NCBI GenBank assembly: GCA_028532985.1
Contig: JANCIK010000003.1
Location: 1,622,001-1,686,000 of the forward strand
Reading direction: 5' to 3'
Length of the DNA: 64,000 nucleotides
Source: Stropharia rugosoannulata
Taxonomy: Eukaryota; Basidiomycota; Agaricomycetes; Agaricales; Strophariaceae
Numbering within the stretch: position 1 is the stretch's first letter; every line of letters starts with the position of its first letter. Under the pieces are notes generated by a model. That model saw only the letters and a list, made by a program, of their open reading frames with translations. It had not been told where the DNA came from and searched no databases. This document shows positions 1 to 11,395 of this stretch, piece by piece. The position numbers were made by a program, and so were the translations under genes.

Positions 1-1586
1 GACATTGTATTGATGAAGCGTACAAGAGAAAATAGCAGGAAATTCTGATGGATGGGATGGCGCGCGACGCGCAGCACGCGGCGTGATCGCGTATCCCCTC
101 CCACATCAACGCTTCTTTCTGCTGCATATAGCCTTTCACAAGAGTTCCTGTGGTGTCCTTATGCGCGGGGTTATTATTTGAAGATTCGCTGAGAAACGCC
201 GTCGGGTGGGGCCGAGCAGACCTCGCCAGGTTGATCGTTAATTGTTCTCCATGCAGGGCGCGTGTGGGACCGAAGTGGAGGACTGATTATTATAACAATA
301 GTAAAACAAAGTCCTTCGCGAAGTGCAGGCGCAAGCGGTCATTCATTGACAGTTATTGACGCTGGGGCTGTACCGGGCGTGCCTTGGAGTAAGTAGAAGA
401 CTTGGGCCATACAGAAATACATACAGACAAAGTACGCGCGCCGGGATTGCTGGTTGATTGCTGTTGTGAGTATCGGGAACAAAGTACGAAACAAAGTACC
501 CTATAGATCATTCCACCTGGCCCGAGACTCAGCCGGGGATGATCTTCAGTCCTGCTTTTGTGTGCGTGCGCCTTGTATTTTATTTTATCTTATATCTTGT
601 ATTTTTATGATGAAGGAATACTTGAATATGTACCTGGCATGTTATTGAACAAAAGGCGCGCAGACGCATCAAAACTTCATAGAAGTAGTACGTGACGAAC
701 TCTCACACCATTGAAGGAGTAGCAATCATCATCACTCTTAGACGGCATGCACAGAGTTGCCAGCACCAGCAGCTGACCCTGCCGCGAAATCCAACTAAGC
801 GCTTTGCATACCCTTTCTTATCTTCCATTTCATTAGCAAGATAATTAACGCTATCGAGCGCCCTCCGAGAAGCTTCGAGCCTGCGTTCACCCGACGCCAG
901 CCAGGGAGAGACAAGTATGAGGCATACCGTAAGCCAGTGACGCACGATGACACGTACCGTGGCAGCGCAGATATCGAAGTGACAGAGAAGCACCATGGTA
1001 TGATGCGCAAGGACAATTGAGAGGCAGGAACTGCACATCGACTGTCTGATTATCGTGCATAGAGTTCTGATGGCGCGACGGTGTACGTACCCAATACGTA
1101 CCTGCGTGCGTATGTGATTAGTGCCGTGGGGATGAGAATGCTGCGCTATCGCAGTTCGAGCATTGAGTACTGCTGTAATATGGCACGACCGAAGTGTATT
1201 TATGGAGAAGGACAACTTTGGATGACGCTCGCCATATACCCTTGTGAACTCGACAGTCGGATCATCGTCTAGAAAAATAACAACAGAATGTAACGGGCGC
1301 TTCCAAAGCGGGCTTCTAGATAACTAGACGAGTCTTAACATACTTTACATGAGTCTTCATTGCAATTCCTGGACGTATCCATTCCGGTTTACATACTTTC
1401 ATTATGATAGGTAGGTATATGTGGTTAGATAAAATAAAGGTATCGGCAAGACTCATTGGCACCTGGAAGCCCGGTTGCGACTGCGAATGGATAGATGGAA
1501 TGGTCTATATCTATTAGTAAGTAGGTGGAGTCCGTATATTGGTGAGTAGAACTCCATGATTAAATTAGAAGCGGCGAGAGGAGGGA
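1..1586. other. intergenic, no gene recognised
   Basis: I see no coding region, RNA gene or repeat that I can support. Open frames here are short and lack family resemblance or flanking splice signals. The right end holds the 3' flank of the thioesterase gene. Confidence 0.5.
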
Positions 1587-3156
1587 TTACAGTTTCGCCT
1601 TCGGATCTGCCTTCGTCTCGTCCGGTCCTCGAATGTTGGAGCGCACGACACCCTCTTGGGAGGTCACGGCGACTAGCGTGCCGTCTCTCGCAAATATCTG
1701 TAAAGCGTAAACTGTTAAGATTGTTAGAAGCAAATAAACGCAGGGACGTACGCGTCCGTGCATGATTGCACGTCCTGAGCCCGCCGACGGGCAGTCCATC
1801 TATGTGCGAAAGAGCGTAAATCACGCTGAAGGTGAGATGTATCATAGCGCGAAAGCATACCTCGTACAACAGCCAGTCGCCCGCGTCAAAATCATTGCTG
1901 TGGAATGAATTATTGTAAGTTGAAGCACAATTTCGACCTGGGTGTCGTTAATTACCTGTAATACCATATCGAATGGTCAAGCGTAGACTATTGCAAGTTC
2001 AGTTGAACGTTCATTGTTGTGATGTCATATGGCAGCACTCACAAGCATGCCTAGTGATCGTGGGCCCTTAGCTCCTCGCTTCAGTCCCATAATGCGGCCT
2101 GCAGAAGAGATGCTGCAAACGTCTCGCATTAGCTCCATCTTTCAAAGCTAATTACATGGAAGAACCAGACGCGTACAAATGCAGATCCGACAGGTATCCG
2201 AGAATGCACTGTATGGCATGGTTATGAGATACATGATACAAAGGAGCTAGGTGACAGATGGACTGACCTTTTGGAACGGCGGCTCATATTTGGGTGAGTC
2301 GCGGACTTTCATCCAATAGCTGTACCGCACGATGCCTTCCTTGTCTATGTGGTGCAGGCTCGCGGGCTTGATATGGATAGGACTGCGCATGCGCTCCTTA
2401 AATACGATGAATATTAGCGTGAATGCTGGGCAATCAAATGAGATATATGCACATACTTGCAACATCTCTTCGTACAACTTAACAACTGCCGGCGGGCTCT
2501 TCGGGTCCTGCACCACCCGCAGATAGTTGGCTTCTTCGTCGGGGCAGTCCTCGGGGCGCGGCACGTCCGACATCTTCCACTGATGTCGGGGCTGCCACGG
2601 TTCTGGCTTTTGGAACGAGCAGAGCATAATGAATATAACCTTGCCATTTTGCACCGCCCGCACGGCGCGCGTGACGTACGACTTGCCCTCCCGCAGGCGG
2701 TCGACGCTGTATATTATGGGAGTCGAGGGCGAGCCGCTCGTGAGGAAGTAGCACTAGAATCGCAGATGATAACGACTTGAGAACTCGGGGAACAGGCGGA
2801 GATAGACAGCGTCAGGCTGGACGTACGTGTAATGACTGTAAAATCACTGAGTATTGCAGAGTTTAATGGATAAGGAGAATATACCTACGTGAAGGGCCAA
2901 AGCAGGGTCTACGCAGTTGGTAGCAGATACGAGCGCCTGGCTAATCACTTGTCTACAAGAATATTAAGACCATCAGTGTTTCACATACAGACACAGATAA
3001 TCATTCGACGAACCCTCCAAAGACACCCCGCGCACGTATAGGTAGCCAGAGGGATTTCGACCGAAACAGGTTGACCTCAATCTGTTCCACTTCCAGCGAA
3101 GTCGAGATCTGCTCATGTTCAGCTTGGTTCAAGCTGACAGGGTCCGCATCGGCCAT
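1587..3156 (-). CDS. TES1: peroxisomal acyl-CoA thioesterase (TesB/ACOT8/TES1 family)
   Basis: Hydrolyses acyl-CoA to free fatty acid and CoA in the peroxisome, supporting beta-oxidation. I assembled about eight exons on the minus strand. The N-terminal exon leads into GVFGG, which joins across an intron to QVISQALVSA, the start of the first hot-dog repeat. The next exons carry VQNGKVIFIMLCSFQKPEPW and a second hot-dog repeat with LDHSIWYY, then NDFDAGDWLLYE, the family's catalytic region. The protein ends in Ala-Lys-Leu, a type 1 peroxisomal targeting signal, which agrees with the function. The start is the first ATG, followed by MADADPVSLNQ. The exon around 2,150-2,220 (ILGYLSDLHLY) is the least certain. 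Intron borders are inferred from GT/AG and frame. Family assignment is firm. Confidence 0.88.
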
Positions 3157-3791
3157 GATGGTAGTATTAAGTGCGCGCGTATAAGTTTTGCTTCACTGGA
3201 TTTTAAGGAAGATACGGGTCCACCTGTAGTGGCTTACAACAGATGTATGGAGTCAGATTTGTTTAGCTTCTGAGCGTTGTCCGAGGACCTAGAGGGATGC
3301 CCAAGCAATTGCGTTAAACATGCGCCTCATTCCCGGCCCAATCCCGGACCGACTATTGCAGCCCCGGTTCGGCAGTATTACTGCCGGCGCTTGTACCGCA
3401 CTCCTGCAGATTTAAATCCCGTATGACAGTGGACAAATTACATTCCTACTGTACGGTATACACGCAGTAATGGTATTACTCCTGCACGCAATACTCAGCA
3501 TACCCGTTGGTGACCGTAATTCCTAAGGCCAATGACCTATCGGTGCTTACTCCCCTTCCGTCCGGCTACTTTCAACGGTAAAATCGCAGTTTAGGTAAAG
3601 TTTAGGACTTGCATAAGTTCCCGCAGCTCGTACGCCTTACGAAGGCGTGGCTGTCTTGCTGCTGCATGATATTCTCCACAGGGCACTGCAGCCAGCCAGC
3701 GAGCGCATGCCCAACACTGCGTGTGCAGCGGTCAAATACTGCGCTGCTGCAGGCAAGTCTCCATAAAATATGCTCCAGCTCGATTCATCGA
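3157..3791. other. intergenic between thioesterase start and RAD14 stop
   Basis: About 635 bases with no supported gene. It should hold the thioesterase promoter (minus strand) and the RAD14 3' flank. No repeat or RNA gene was recognised. Confidence 0.5.
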
Positions 3792-4909
3792 CTAGAATTC
3801 CTCGACTTCGATTGTGAAACCACATTCATGACACACCTGCTCGCCTACACCGTTTTCGCCTTGCTGGACGGTGCTGAAAACATGCTTGTGTTCTGCATCT
3901 TTACGACGTTGCCAGATCCCTTCCTTCGTGCGCTTCCGTAGATCTCGTAGGCTCTGCTCGAACTTCTTGTTCTTCTTCTTTTTCTTCTCCACAACACGCC
4001 TTTCAAATTCAGCGTCCAAGGCCTCCGGAGAGCCCCATTTTTTCCAAGCAAACTCTTCTACTTGGCAACGAAGATACAGCATCATGTTAGCATACGTAGA
4101 GGCATGAGGGTTAGCCTTCAAAAGATGTGGCATGGCTTCTTCGTCTCGAAGTTCGGCTGCAAATAATGGTTCAAAAGATATCTCTCTGTAAGCAGTGATT
4201 AAAGCTTACGATCAGTTAACAGATAATCTTCCTTGCATTCCGTTTTGGTCAAAAGACTGTACTTCTCCGGAATGTTGTGTTGACAAGTTTTGCAAACAAA
4301 GCATTTAAACACCTTGATGAAAGTTGGGTCAACATCCATAGATTGACATTCACGACATTTCGGGTTCATTTTGGGGTCAAGAAACATTGCTATATTGGAA
4401 TGAAATAAAATAGTCAGAAGTCGCACAGAATTTACGAAGATGCGCACTTACGCATATCCAAATTATGCACATTTCGCTGTTTCTCCCGCTCAGCTTCTTT
4501 CCTCCTTAACTCTTCATCCAACTTTTTACTGTCGTCGACGAGGAAACCTCCTTTAGAGTTGACCATCTTCGACAAATCATATTCGAAGTATGTCCCGAGC
4601 CTGTTGTCTCTCTGTAATGGCTTGGATGAAGAGGAGCCGCAGGCCGGTTGACTTCCACTGGCTAGAGGTCGCTTGTTATTGGAGTTGACATACGACAAAG
4701 ACGACGCGCTTTGCTCCTTCTGGCGTTGAGCAGCTTTTGCTAGACGACTGATGCATCAGCGTCGCCCCAGTGGGTGCAAAGATGAATGAAAGCAAACCTT
4801 TCAGTCTGTTAATTTCAATCTGCTTAACGTGTTCCGGGGTCAGCTGTGTCTGAAGAGCGCCGGTGTTCCTGTTAGGAGGAGTGGATGGACGTTCGATGTT
4901 GTCAGTCAT
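3792..4909 (-). CDS. RAD14: DNA repair protein RAD14/XPA
   Basis: Nucleotide-excision-repair damage-verification factor acting in the nucleus with RPA and TFIIH. Exon 1 begins MTDNIERPSTPP at the 4909 ATG. A later exon carries DLSKMVNSKGGFLVDD, the linker before the zinc finger. The zinc finger follows as C-x2-C-x17-C-x2-C (CREC ... CKTC), then LLTKTECKEDYLLTD, a signature of the XPA DNA-binding core. The last exon has LPHLLKANPH and a lysine-rich helix, and ends VCHECGFTIEVEEF, a small C-terminal CxxC motif also seen in XPA proteins. At least four exons. The gene is transcribed in the same direction as both neighbours. Assignment is very secure; internal splice borders are inferred. Confidence 0.93.
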
Positions 4910-5361
4910 GTTGGTTAGCGGTGCTTAACGGCGCGTTCGTGAAGGTACAGGTTCAAAGACTCCACGCCAATTAACGAGTCATTTTGGGATGTCACGAACG
5001 CGATGAGGCTCGTGACCTCTACCTAGATCTGGAATTAAATGTGAAATTTGAATATTTGAATACTGTTGTCCTCGCAAGAATCTATCTGTACGCCTTCATA
5101 TCCAATGAGCTGTTGAGCTGTACAGTGAAGTAAACTTGAACGGTATGACCTGACCATACTCTGCAGTCAAAGCCTTGTACAAGTTTGTTAGCTTTGCCAA
5201 TGATGCTATAAATAGACCACTCTGTTGGACAAACATTCCCTGTTCATCTTGTGTTCATCATTCAACCAAAACCTACACAAACCCACATCAGATACACATT
5301 AAATAGAGATACAACGGATATAGCAGGTACAAAGCAGCAGGATATCGAAACGACAGTCTAA
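4910..5361. other. intergenic between RAD14 and HDAC, with TATA-like element
   Basis: About 450 bases without a gene. A TATAAATA sequence lies at about 5207-5214 on the plus strand. It is followed by an AC-rich stretch resembling a fungal 5' leader and points toward the 3' end of the deacetylase gene. RAD14 starts on the opposite strand about 300 bases away. Confidence 0.4.
5207..5214 (+). promoter_or_regulatory. TATA-like element pointing toward the 3' end of the HDAC gene
   Basis: TATAAATA on the plus strand followed after about 30 bases by an AC-rich leader-like sequence. No plus-strand gene follows, so an antisense or non-coding transcript is conceivable; it may equally be chance. Confidence 0.25.
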
Positions 5362-7741
5362 TCACGCCGTGGGTGCAGGTGCAGGTGTAGCAGCGTCTAC
5401 GTCTACGTCCATGTTACTATCTTCAGCTACGGGCGTCTCAGCCACGGTAGTCCCATCCGTCTTCTCAGCAATTGGAGCACCTTCTGCTACAGCAGGCTCA
5501 GCGCTTATTGTCTCGGGGACCGATATCGCACCGTTGGAAGCGGTCTCAGCAGAAGGCGAGTCGACGTCCATTGATGTATCAGCAGCGGCAGCAGCTGTGG
5601 AGGACGACAGGATCCTGACAGCGGTTGTATGACCACTGGGCCCTGCGCCATGGGAGGCCATGGACCCGGAATTCAAGATGCCACCACCAAGACCAAATTT
5701 GTGGCTTCCATTGCCATCATCACTTTCCCGGTCCCTATAGCGTGCATGGTTTCTTCGTCCTCCTTCTCCTTCATCCTCCGAATCAGACAACTCGCCCTCT
5801 GGCTGACGCCTTGCATCCAAAAGACGCATAGGTCGGCGTTGATTGGGATCCTCTGCATCTTCGTTCCTGTTAGGGTCTTCCAGTTCCTCATCAATAGGCA
5901 TGCTTGGGATATCTGGAAACAGTTAGATGCTATCCATTCTGCGCAAATTTTTTTAAAAAATCTTACTTGACATTTGGACACTGGGAGGTCCACCAGTATG
6001 CCTCAAATTTTCTAGGACGATCCTCTTGACGCGATCCAGGTAAGCCGGGGTATTTAAATCGTCTGTGTTCGACGATTTGACGTCAAGTTGGTAGTCGGGT
6101 CCAAAGTATTCGTAGTATTCGTTGACAGGTATTTCTGCAGGTTAATCCAATATTAGCAATTTTGTGTAACTGGCAGAAATGATGACAGCACCTGGACCCA
6201 ATTCTACACCTGCTGCCAGACCTGTTTCGAAGGCCCATGCACGACTGACGTTACGCATTGTGTATCCACCTCCACCCAAAAGTAGTAGAGGTTTGTTGAA
6301 GGACTTGACGAACTTGACACAATTAGCATGACCTAAAAGAATGACTAGGTCAGAATATGAACTAGGTAAATATGCGGGAACCTACCTCGCATAGAAAGGT
6401 TGAGGCAGCCCAGTTTATCGCCCGACAACGAATCTGTACCGCACTGCAGCACAATGGCCGAAGGATCGTAGGTCTCCATGACCTGTTGAATAACCTATGC
6501 CAATAAACTATTGAATATAACACATACGCTATAATGAAGTATGCACATACCGGCTCAAAGACAGATTTGTAATTCTCATCTGAGATACCATCACGCAAAG
6601 GGAAGTTGAGAGCGTAGTATTTGCCTTTCATAACACCCACATCCTAAAAATCCAGGTGAGCTTTAGTCATCAAAGATCTTGCAGTCACGTACTCTAAGCT
6701 CTCCTGTGCCGGGGAAATACTCTCCGTACTTGTGGAAGCTGACGGTCATTACCCTGTCAGTAGTATAGAATGCTTCCTCCACGCCGTCCCCATGATGGAC
6801 ATCGATGTCGATGTAGAGAACACGGGTATGATATCTACACACCTTCAGTATGTGGCTTCTGAGGAAAAAGACACGGACGTACCGCAGTAGTTCAAGTATA
6901 CCAAGAACGATATCTAATAATGCCATATTTAACCCGCGTTTACTTGCAGAAAAGAAAATGAGCTCACCGTTCACATAACAGAAACCGCTGGCTTCGCTCT
7001 TTTTGGCGTGATGAAGTCCCCCTGCCCAGTTGACCGCGATATCACATTTGTCGCGACTTAAACGGGCAGCCCCCTCTGAAAAAATCGGCTAGTGAGACCA
7101 TTGAAGATAGTTAAGAACTGCGAAGCATACCCATAGACCCGCCGGCGGATATCGAGCAGTATTCGAACAGACCGTCAAATACTGGGCAATCATCGCCCAC
7201 ATTATCTATTTGGACTGAGACTTAGTGAGGTAAACTGTACAAAAGTCAACGACAGTACATTTGTGCTGCTCTTTAACGTAGGAGTTCATGTTGCTCGGCG
7301 TGATCCTGCTCAAGAACTCTACATATTCGTCGGAGTGAAATTGGGTCATCTCCCGCTTAGTAGCTGGTTTAGCGCGCTACCAAGGTGCCTTTGTGAGCAT
7401 AAAGAATGTATTAGAAAGCAAGATAGACGCACAAATATTTCCATTTTCTTGTACAGCCCATAGTTCATGACAAGCGAATGGCACATCCTTATACGCGTCG
7501 GTTTCATCCTGGGGAAATAATAAATATATAAATACGTCCAACTTCGTTAATTTTGTAGGGATATAACAACGCACGGGTGTCCAGGTCCATAGTGGAAGCC
7601 TCCGATGTCTGAATCGAAAAAGTAGCACTGGCGCCCGGTGGTCCATCAGCGACTTATCTACTTATGAGGGCATATAAAAAGGATACGAACCACGCGCTTC
7701 TTCTGGGTCTCGCCCTCGAGAGGTATCATCTTTTCTGACAT
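5362..7741 (-). CDS. class I histone deacetylase (RPD3/HOS2 family)
   Basis: Zinc-dependent deacetylation of histone lysines in nuclear co-repressor complexes. About twelve exons were joined on the minus strand from [15 protein letters not shown]. They give [45 protein letters not shown] (active-site His pair), [15 protein letters not shown] (metal-binding Asp/His), [10 protein letters not shown] and [10 protein letters not shown]. The catalytic domain is therefore complete. The tail starts [14 protein letters not shown] and continues into [14 protein letters not shown], which resembles the acidic tail of RPD3/HDAC1. It ends in an Ala/Pro/Thr/Asp-rich low-complexity segment of about 100 residues. 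Whether it is the RPD3 or HOS2 orthologue cannot be settled by eye. A TATAAA-type element lies about 80 bases upstream of the ATG. Confidence 0.92.
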
Positions 7742-8217
7742 CTTCGTAGTCTAATATTCAGATTATAGCATTACTTGCGGGAAAGAGGATGAAAGCTGAT
7801 TTTTATGAGCCCGGTATAGATTTATAAATGCGGCATCAGTTCAAGCAGGAAGCTTCCGCTCACGAGATTTTTATTTGGCTACATTGTCTAAAGTAATCAT
7901 GATACGTCACAACTTTGACCCTTCAAAATCGCAGACAAATTCAACGGTAGGAGATAATGACATGAAACTGGTCTGAAAGCTCTTATAGGCAAAGTTCTCA
8001 ACGTTAGGATTACAATAAAAGACGTTCTACATTATAGGAATACACATGGTACATATTAGGCATCAGGTAGCAATCACAACTTCCCTTTCCCCAGAGGTGT
8101 ATCCCGGTCTAACCAGTTTCTTGATTAGCATCCGTCTCATCTTGCAGAACTGTTCAATTCACCCTGGTAAACCAAAGTGGATGGTGCAAATCCGAAATCG
8201 GGATCAAGTTGTATACC
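7742..8217. other. intergenic between HDAC start and DinB-like stop
   Basis: About 475 bases. Apart from the TATA-like element of the deacetylase I see no feature. The left part should be HDAC promoter and the right part the 3' UTR of the DinB-like gene. Confidence 0.45.
7821..7830 (-). promoter_or_regulatory. possible TATA box of the histone deacetylase gene
   Basis: A palindromic ATTTATAAAT core lies about 80 bases upstream of the deacetylase ATG. Position and sequence suit a fungal TATA element, but there is no transcript evidence. Confidence 0.3.
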
Positions 8218-8949
8218 CTAATCAAACCAGTTAATTTTGTCGATCTTCAAAGATCTCTTGACACCTACCATTTCTCCAGCAATAACGCGGACCTGGCATC
8301 GCACACATAATTAGTTTACAGGATCCAAAATAAGGAATTTATCAACACACCATGGACCAGTGGTGGACACAATGCAAGCTCGCGAACCATAGCTTTCAAC
8401 CATTAATTGACGTAAATGGTATGACTGAAGAAACCTACTTCTCGTCCTGTAGTCGTTTTGAAAGAATGCTTGTACGGGGTGATGGCTTGCAACGTTATCT
8501 CTTCATCAAAGTCCATGGAAGGAACAACGCTTTCCAACTTCTGTATCGTATCTAGCAGCGCGTCCCGAGCCCCAGCCAGGCTTGTTTCCATAGGCGTGTT
8601 ACGAATTCTGGTGTCATAGGAAAGAACACGCGGTGAAGGACCCGTTATGCAGTCTGCCAAAAGGATAAAGTGGTCTCGAGCGTGTCGGAGATGTTTCCCT
8701 TGTGGATGGTGCATAAGTCAACCAGCCAGACAACATTTGCGTTTACACACCGATTGTTGAACCAGGAAGGTGTTTGGAATTGACAGTCAATTGCTCGTCA
8801 GAGGTAAGATGCTTGTCCACCAACTCTATCGCCTGCCGTATGATGGTCTTAGCAACCGCAAGCTGTTCTCGTGTTTGAACATGTCCACGATCTTGAGAGG
8901 CGCCATGCGGAGAGGACATGGAAGATGAATTTGTCTCAAGGTGCACCAT
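8218..8949 (-). CDS. DinB/YfiT-like four-helix metalloprotein
   Basis: Four exons (8949-8751, 8698-8439, 8392-8351, 8292-8218) join in frame to a 191-residue protein; exon lengths sum to a multiple of three. Helical segments include LAVAKTIIRQAIELVDKHL, then PGSTIGKHLRHARDHF and finally SLHCVHHWSMVRVIAG. The His in the GKHLRHARDH helix and the H-x3-H in SLHCVHH match the three-histidine metal site of the DinB/YfiT fold. Bacterial relatives act as thiol-dependent S-transferases or are uncharacterised, so no substrate is claimed. The start is the ATG giving MVHLETNSSS; an upstream in-frame TTG is not used. Exon 3 is only 42 nt and carries the key His pair. Transcribed divergently from LSC2. Confidence 0.75.
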
Positions 8950-9500
8950 GGGGAACGCGGGGAAAGACAAGCAATGAAGAGACTTATGATCGAATTGGAG
9001 CTATATATAATGGGGTACGTCGAACGTATAGGCAAACAAATATGTAATTCACGGTATCAGGGCGAGGCATGCCCCTAGCCTCGCGTTTCCATCCTGGCAT
9101 CCCTGACAGGTTCAACATATCAGTTCCATCAACACGACTGGATAAGGCGGTGGCAAAGCTCGGAGTTTCGGAGCATGTATATTTCTCTGCCTAATTTCGG
9201 GCAGCCCAAGATGAAAATAAGCTGCCCGAACTCAAGGCGAGAATGGGGATTGCTCTGCCAGAGCTCTGCCCGAGGCCCGACTCGAAAGAAGGACACTGGG
9301 TGAGAGACAGGAAGGCATTAACGCATCGACCGTCGTCGTCGCTCTGGTGAAGAAAAATCGCTGCCGGCACATGCGCTTTTATGGCTGATGCTGACTAAGC
9401 TTCTGTTTTTGGCACCACCGGCCACGGCGGCACTGGTTATCCAGAGTTCCAGGTCATCATACTCTTCCTCTACCTTCACTCACATACCCTAATCTACCCA
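8950..9500. other. divergent promoter region between DinB-like gene and LSC2
   Basis: About 550 bases between two divergent start codons. It should hold both promoters and 5' leaders. No element recognised with confidence. Confidence 0.5.
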
Positions 9501-11230
9501 ATGTTGGCGTCTTTGAGGAAAGCAGGCTCTTTGGCACGCGTGAGACCTACCGCTTCGTGTCTATTTTTTCCCCTGACAGTTTCGTAGATCACCTCTGCCG
9601 GTCAGAAGCGATTTCTCTCCATCCATGAATACCAATCTATGAAGTTGTTGAATGACGTTCGTCTTTCTTTATCTCAATCATGTCATTAAGTATATATCTT
9701 CTGCGAAATAGTATGGCATAGCTACACCTAAAAGCATTCCTGCAAAAACACCTCAAGAAGCCTATGACGTCGCGAAGAACTTTGGTAAAAATAATGGCTT
9801 GCCAAATCTTTTCTTGCTATTGCTGACGTGTAATCTCTACAAGGTCGCGATGGCCTGGTAATCAAGGCACAAGTACTCGCTGGTGGACGAGGAAAGGGCA
9901 AATTTGACAATGGTTTCCAGGGAGGAGTGCACATGGTTGATAGGTCACCCCACTTTCTGTCTACCACCTATATCTGCTGACAATGAGTTGGGCGCCAGTC
10001 CGGAGCAAGCAAAAGAAATTGCTGAGAAGATGATTAATGCCCACCTCATCACGAAGCAGACTGGAGCTCAAGGCCGCTTGTGCAATGCTGTGAGCATAAT
10101 TAACTATATTAGTTGTTATAATTATTTAAGGTGAAGTTGTAGGTCATGTTGGCGGAGCGCAGGCAGCCGGAGCACGAGTACTACGTCGCTGTTCTCAATG
10201 ACCGTACATCGCAAGGTGTTGTGCTCGTCGCGTCCGCGCAAGGTGGTATGAACATCGAAGAGGTTGCCGCCAAGGATCCCAATGCCATCATTACCACCCC
10301 CATTTCGTTTGAAAAGGGCCTTTCAAAAGAGGAGGCTATTTCTGTTGCCCAGAAGCTTGGATTCAAGACGGAGCAGACCCAGTCTGCTGCTGCGGATATC
10401 TTCATTAACCTTTACCGCATCTTCAAGGAGAAGGATGCTACTCAAATCGAGATCAACCCTATGGCTCTGACGACTGATGGAGAGGTCCTTTGGTGTGTTT
10501 TAACGTTGAAAAATAAATACATGACCGATGCTAATTGCCATGTTTTAGCATGGATGCTAAGTTCGGCTTCGACGATAACGCTGAGTTCCGTCAGAAGGAT
10601 GTCTTCGCTCTCCGCGATGTCACACAGGAGGAGCCCTCCGAAGTTGAGGCCCAAAAGGCCAACCTCAACTTCATCAAGTTGGACGGCAGTGTAGGATGTC
10701 TGGTCAATGGCGCCGGCCTTGCCATGGCCACTATGGATGTCTTGTCGCTTCACGGCGGCAACCCTGCGAACTTCTTGGATGTTGGAGGGTGAGTTGATTG
10801 AGATAACATGATTCTATGATAGTACTAACATAAACATGCAGGGGTGCTACTCCTGACACTGTTAAGAAGGCTTTCGAAATTATCGTTACTGACCCCAAGG
10901 TGAAGAGTATCTTCATCAACATCTTTGGTGGTAAGTTTTCGCGATAACCACAACAGTGTATGTCTAAGTATATTATAGGTATTATGCGATGCGACTACAT
11001 TGCTGAGGGTGTGATCAAGGCTGCAAAGGAGCTCAACCTGCAGATCCCTTTGATTGTCAGGTTGAAGGGAACTAAAGAGGCGGAGGCCAAGCAGTAAGAC
11101 TATTGACATTCCGTTTGTTGCATGGATACTCACATGGTACTTTAGGATGATTAAGGAATCCGGTCTGACAATTATACCCTTCGATAGTTTGGATGAGGCT
11201 GCAGAACAGGCAGTTAAGTTGGCTGTTTAG
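9501..11230 (+). CDS. LSC2: succinyl-CoA ligase [ADP/GDP-forming] beta subunit, mitochondrial
   Basis: ATP-grasp subunit of the TCA-cycle enzyme converting succinyl-CoA and NDP plus phosphate to succinate and NTP in the mitochondrial matrix. Exon 1 (9501-9539) encodes [13 protein letters not shown], a basic presequence. It joins [17 protein letters not shown], the mature N-terminus. Later exons give [37 protein letters not shown] (nucleotide-binding loop), [23 protein letters not shown] (metal-binding Glu/Asn), [34 protein letters not shown] and [17 protein letters not shown]. The C-terminus is [11 protein letters not shown]. About ten exons. It converges on the large low-complexity gene with 165 bases between stops. 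Assignment is secure. Confidence 0.95.
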
Positions 11231-11395
11231 ATACTTATAGAGGCTTTTTCTTCTACTTTGTACCTTATTCACTCCGTTTAGTGTGCGTGCATGAGAATGC
11301 GTGTGATATAATGTATGCGAAAACAACATATACCATAGAAAACAATAATAACTAAGTAAACCATACAAGGATCTGCAAAAGTGTGACAACAGTGT

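Noticed and set aside
5369..5632. Plus-strand 87-codon Ala/Ser/Thr-rich frame
   Set aside because: It is the antisense of the low-complexity tail of the histone deacetylase; its openness follows from the repeat composition.
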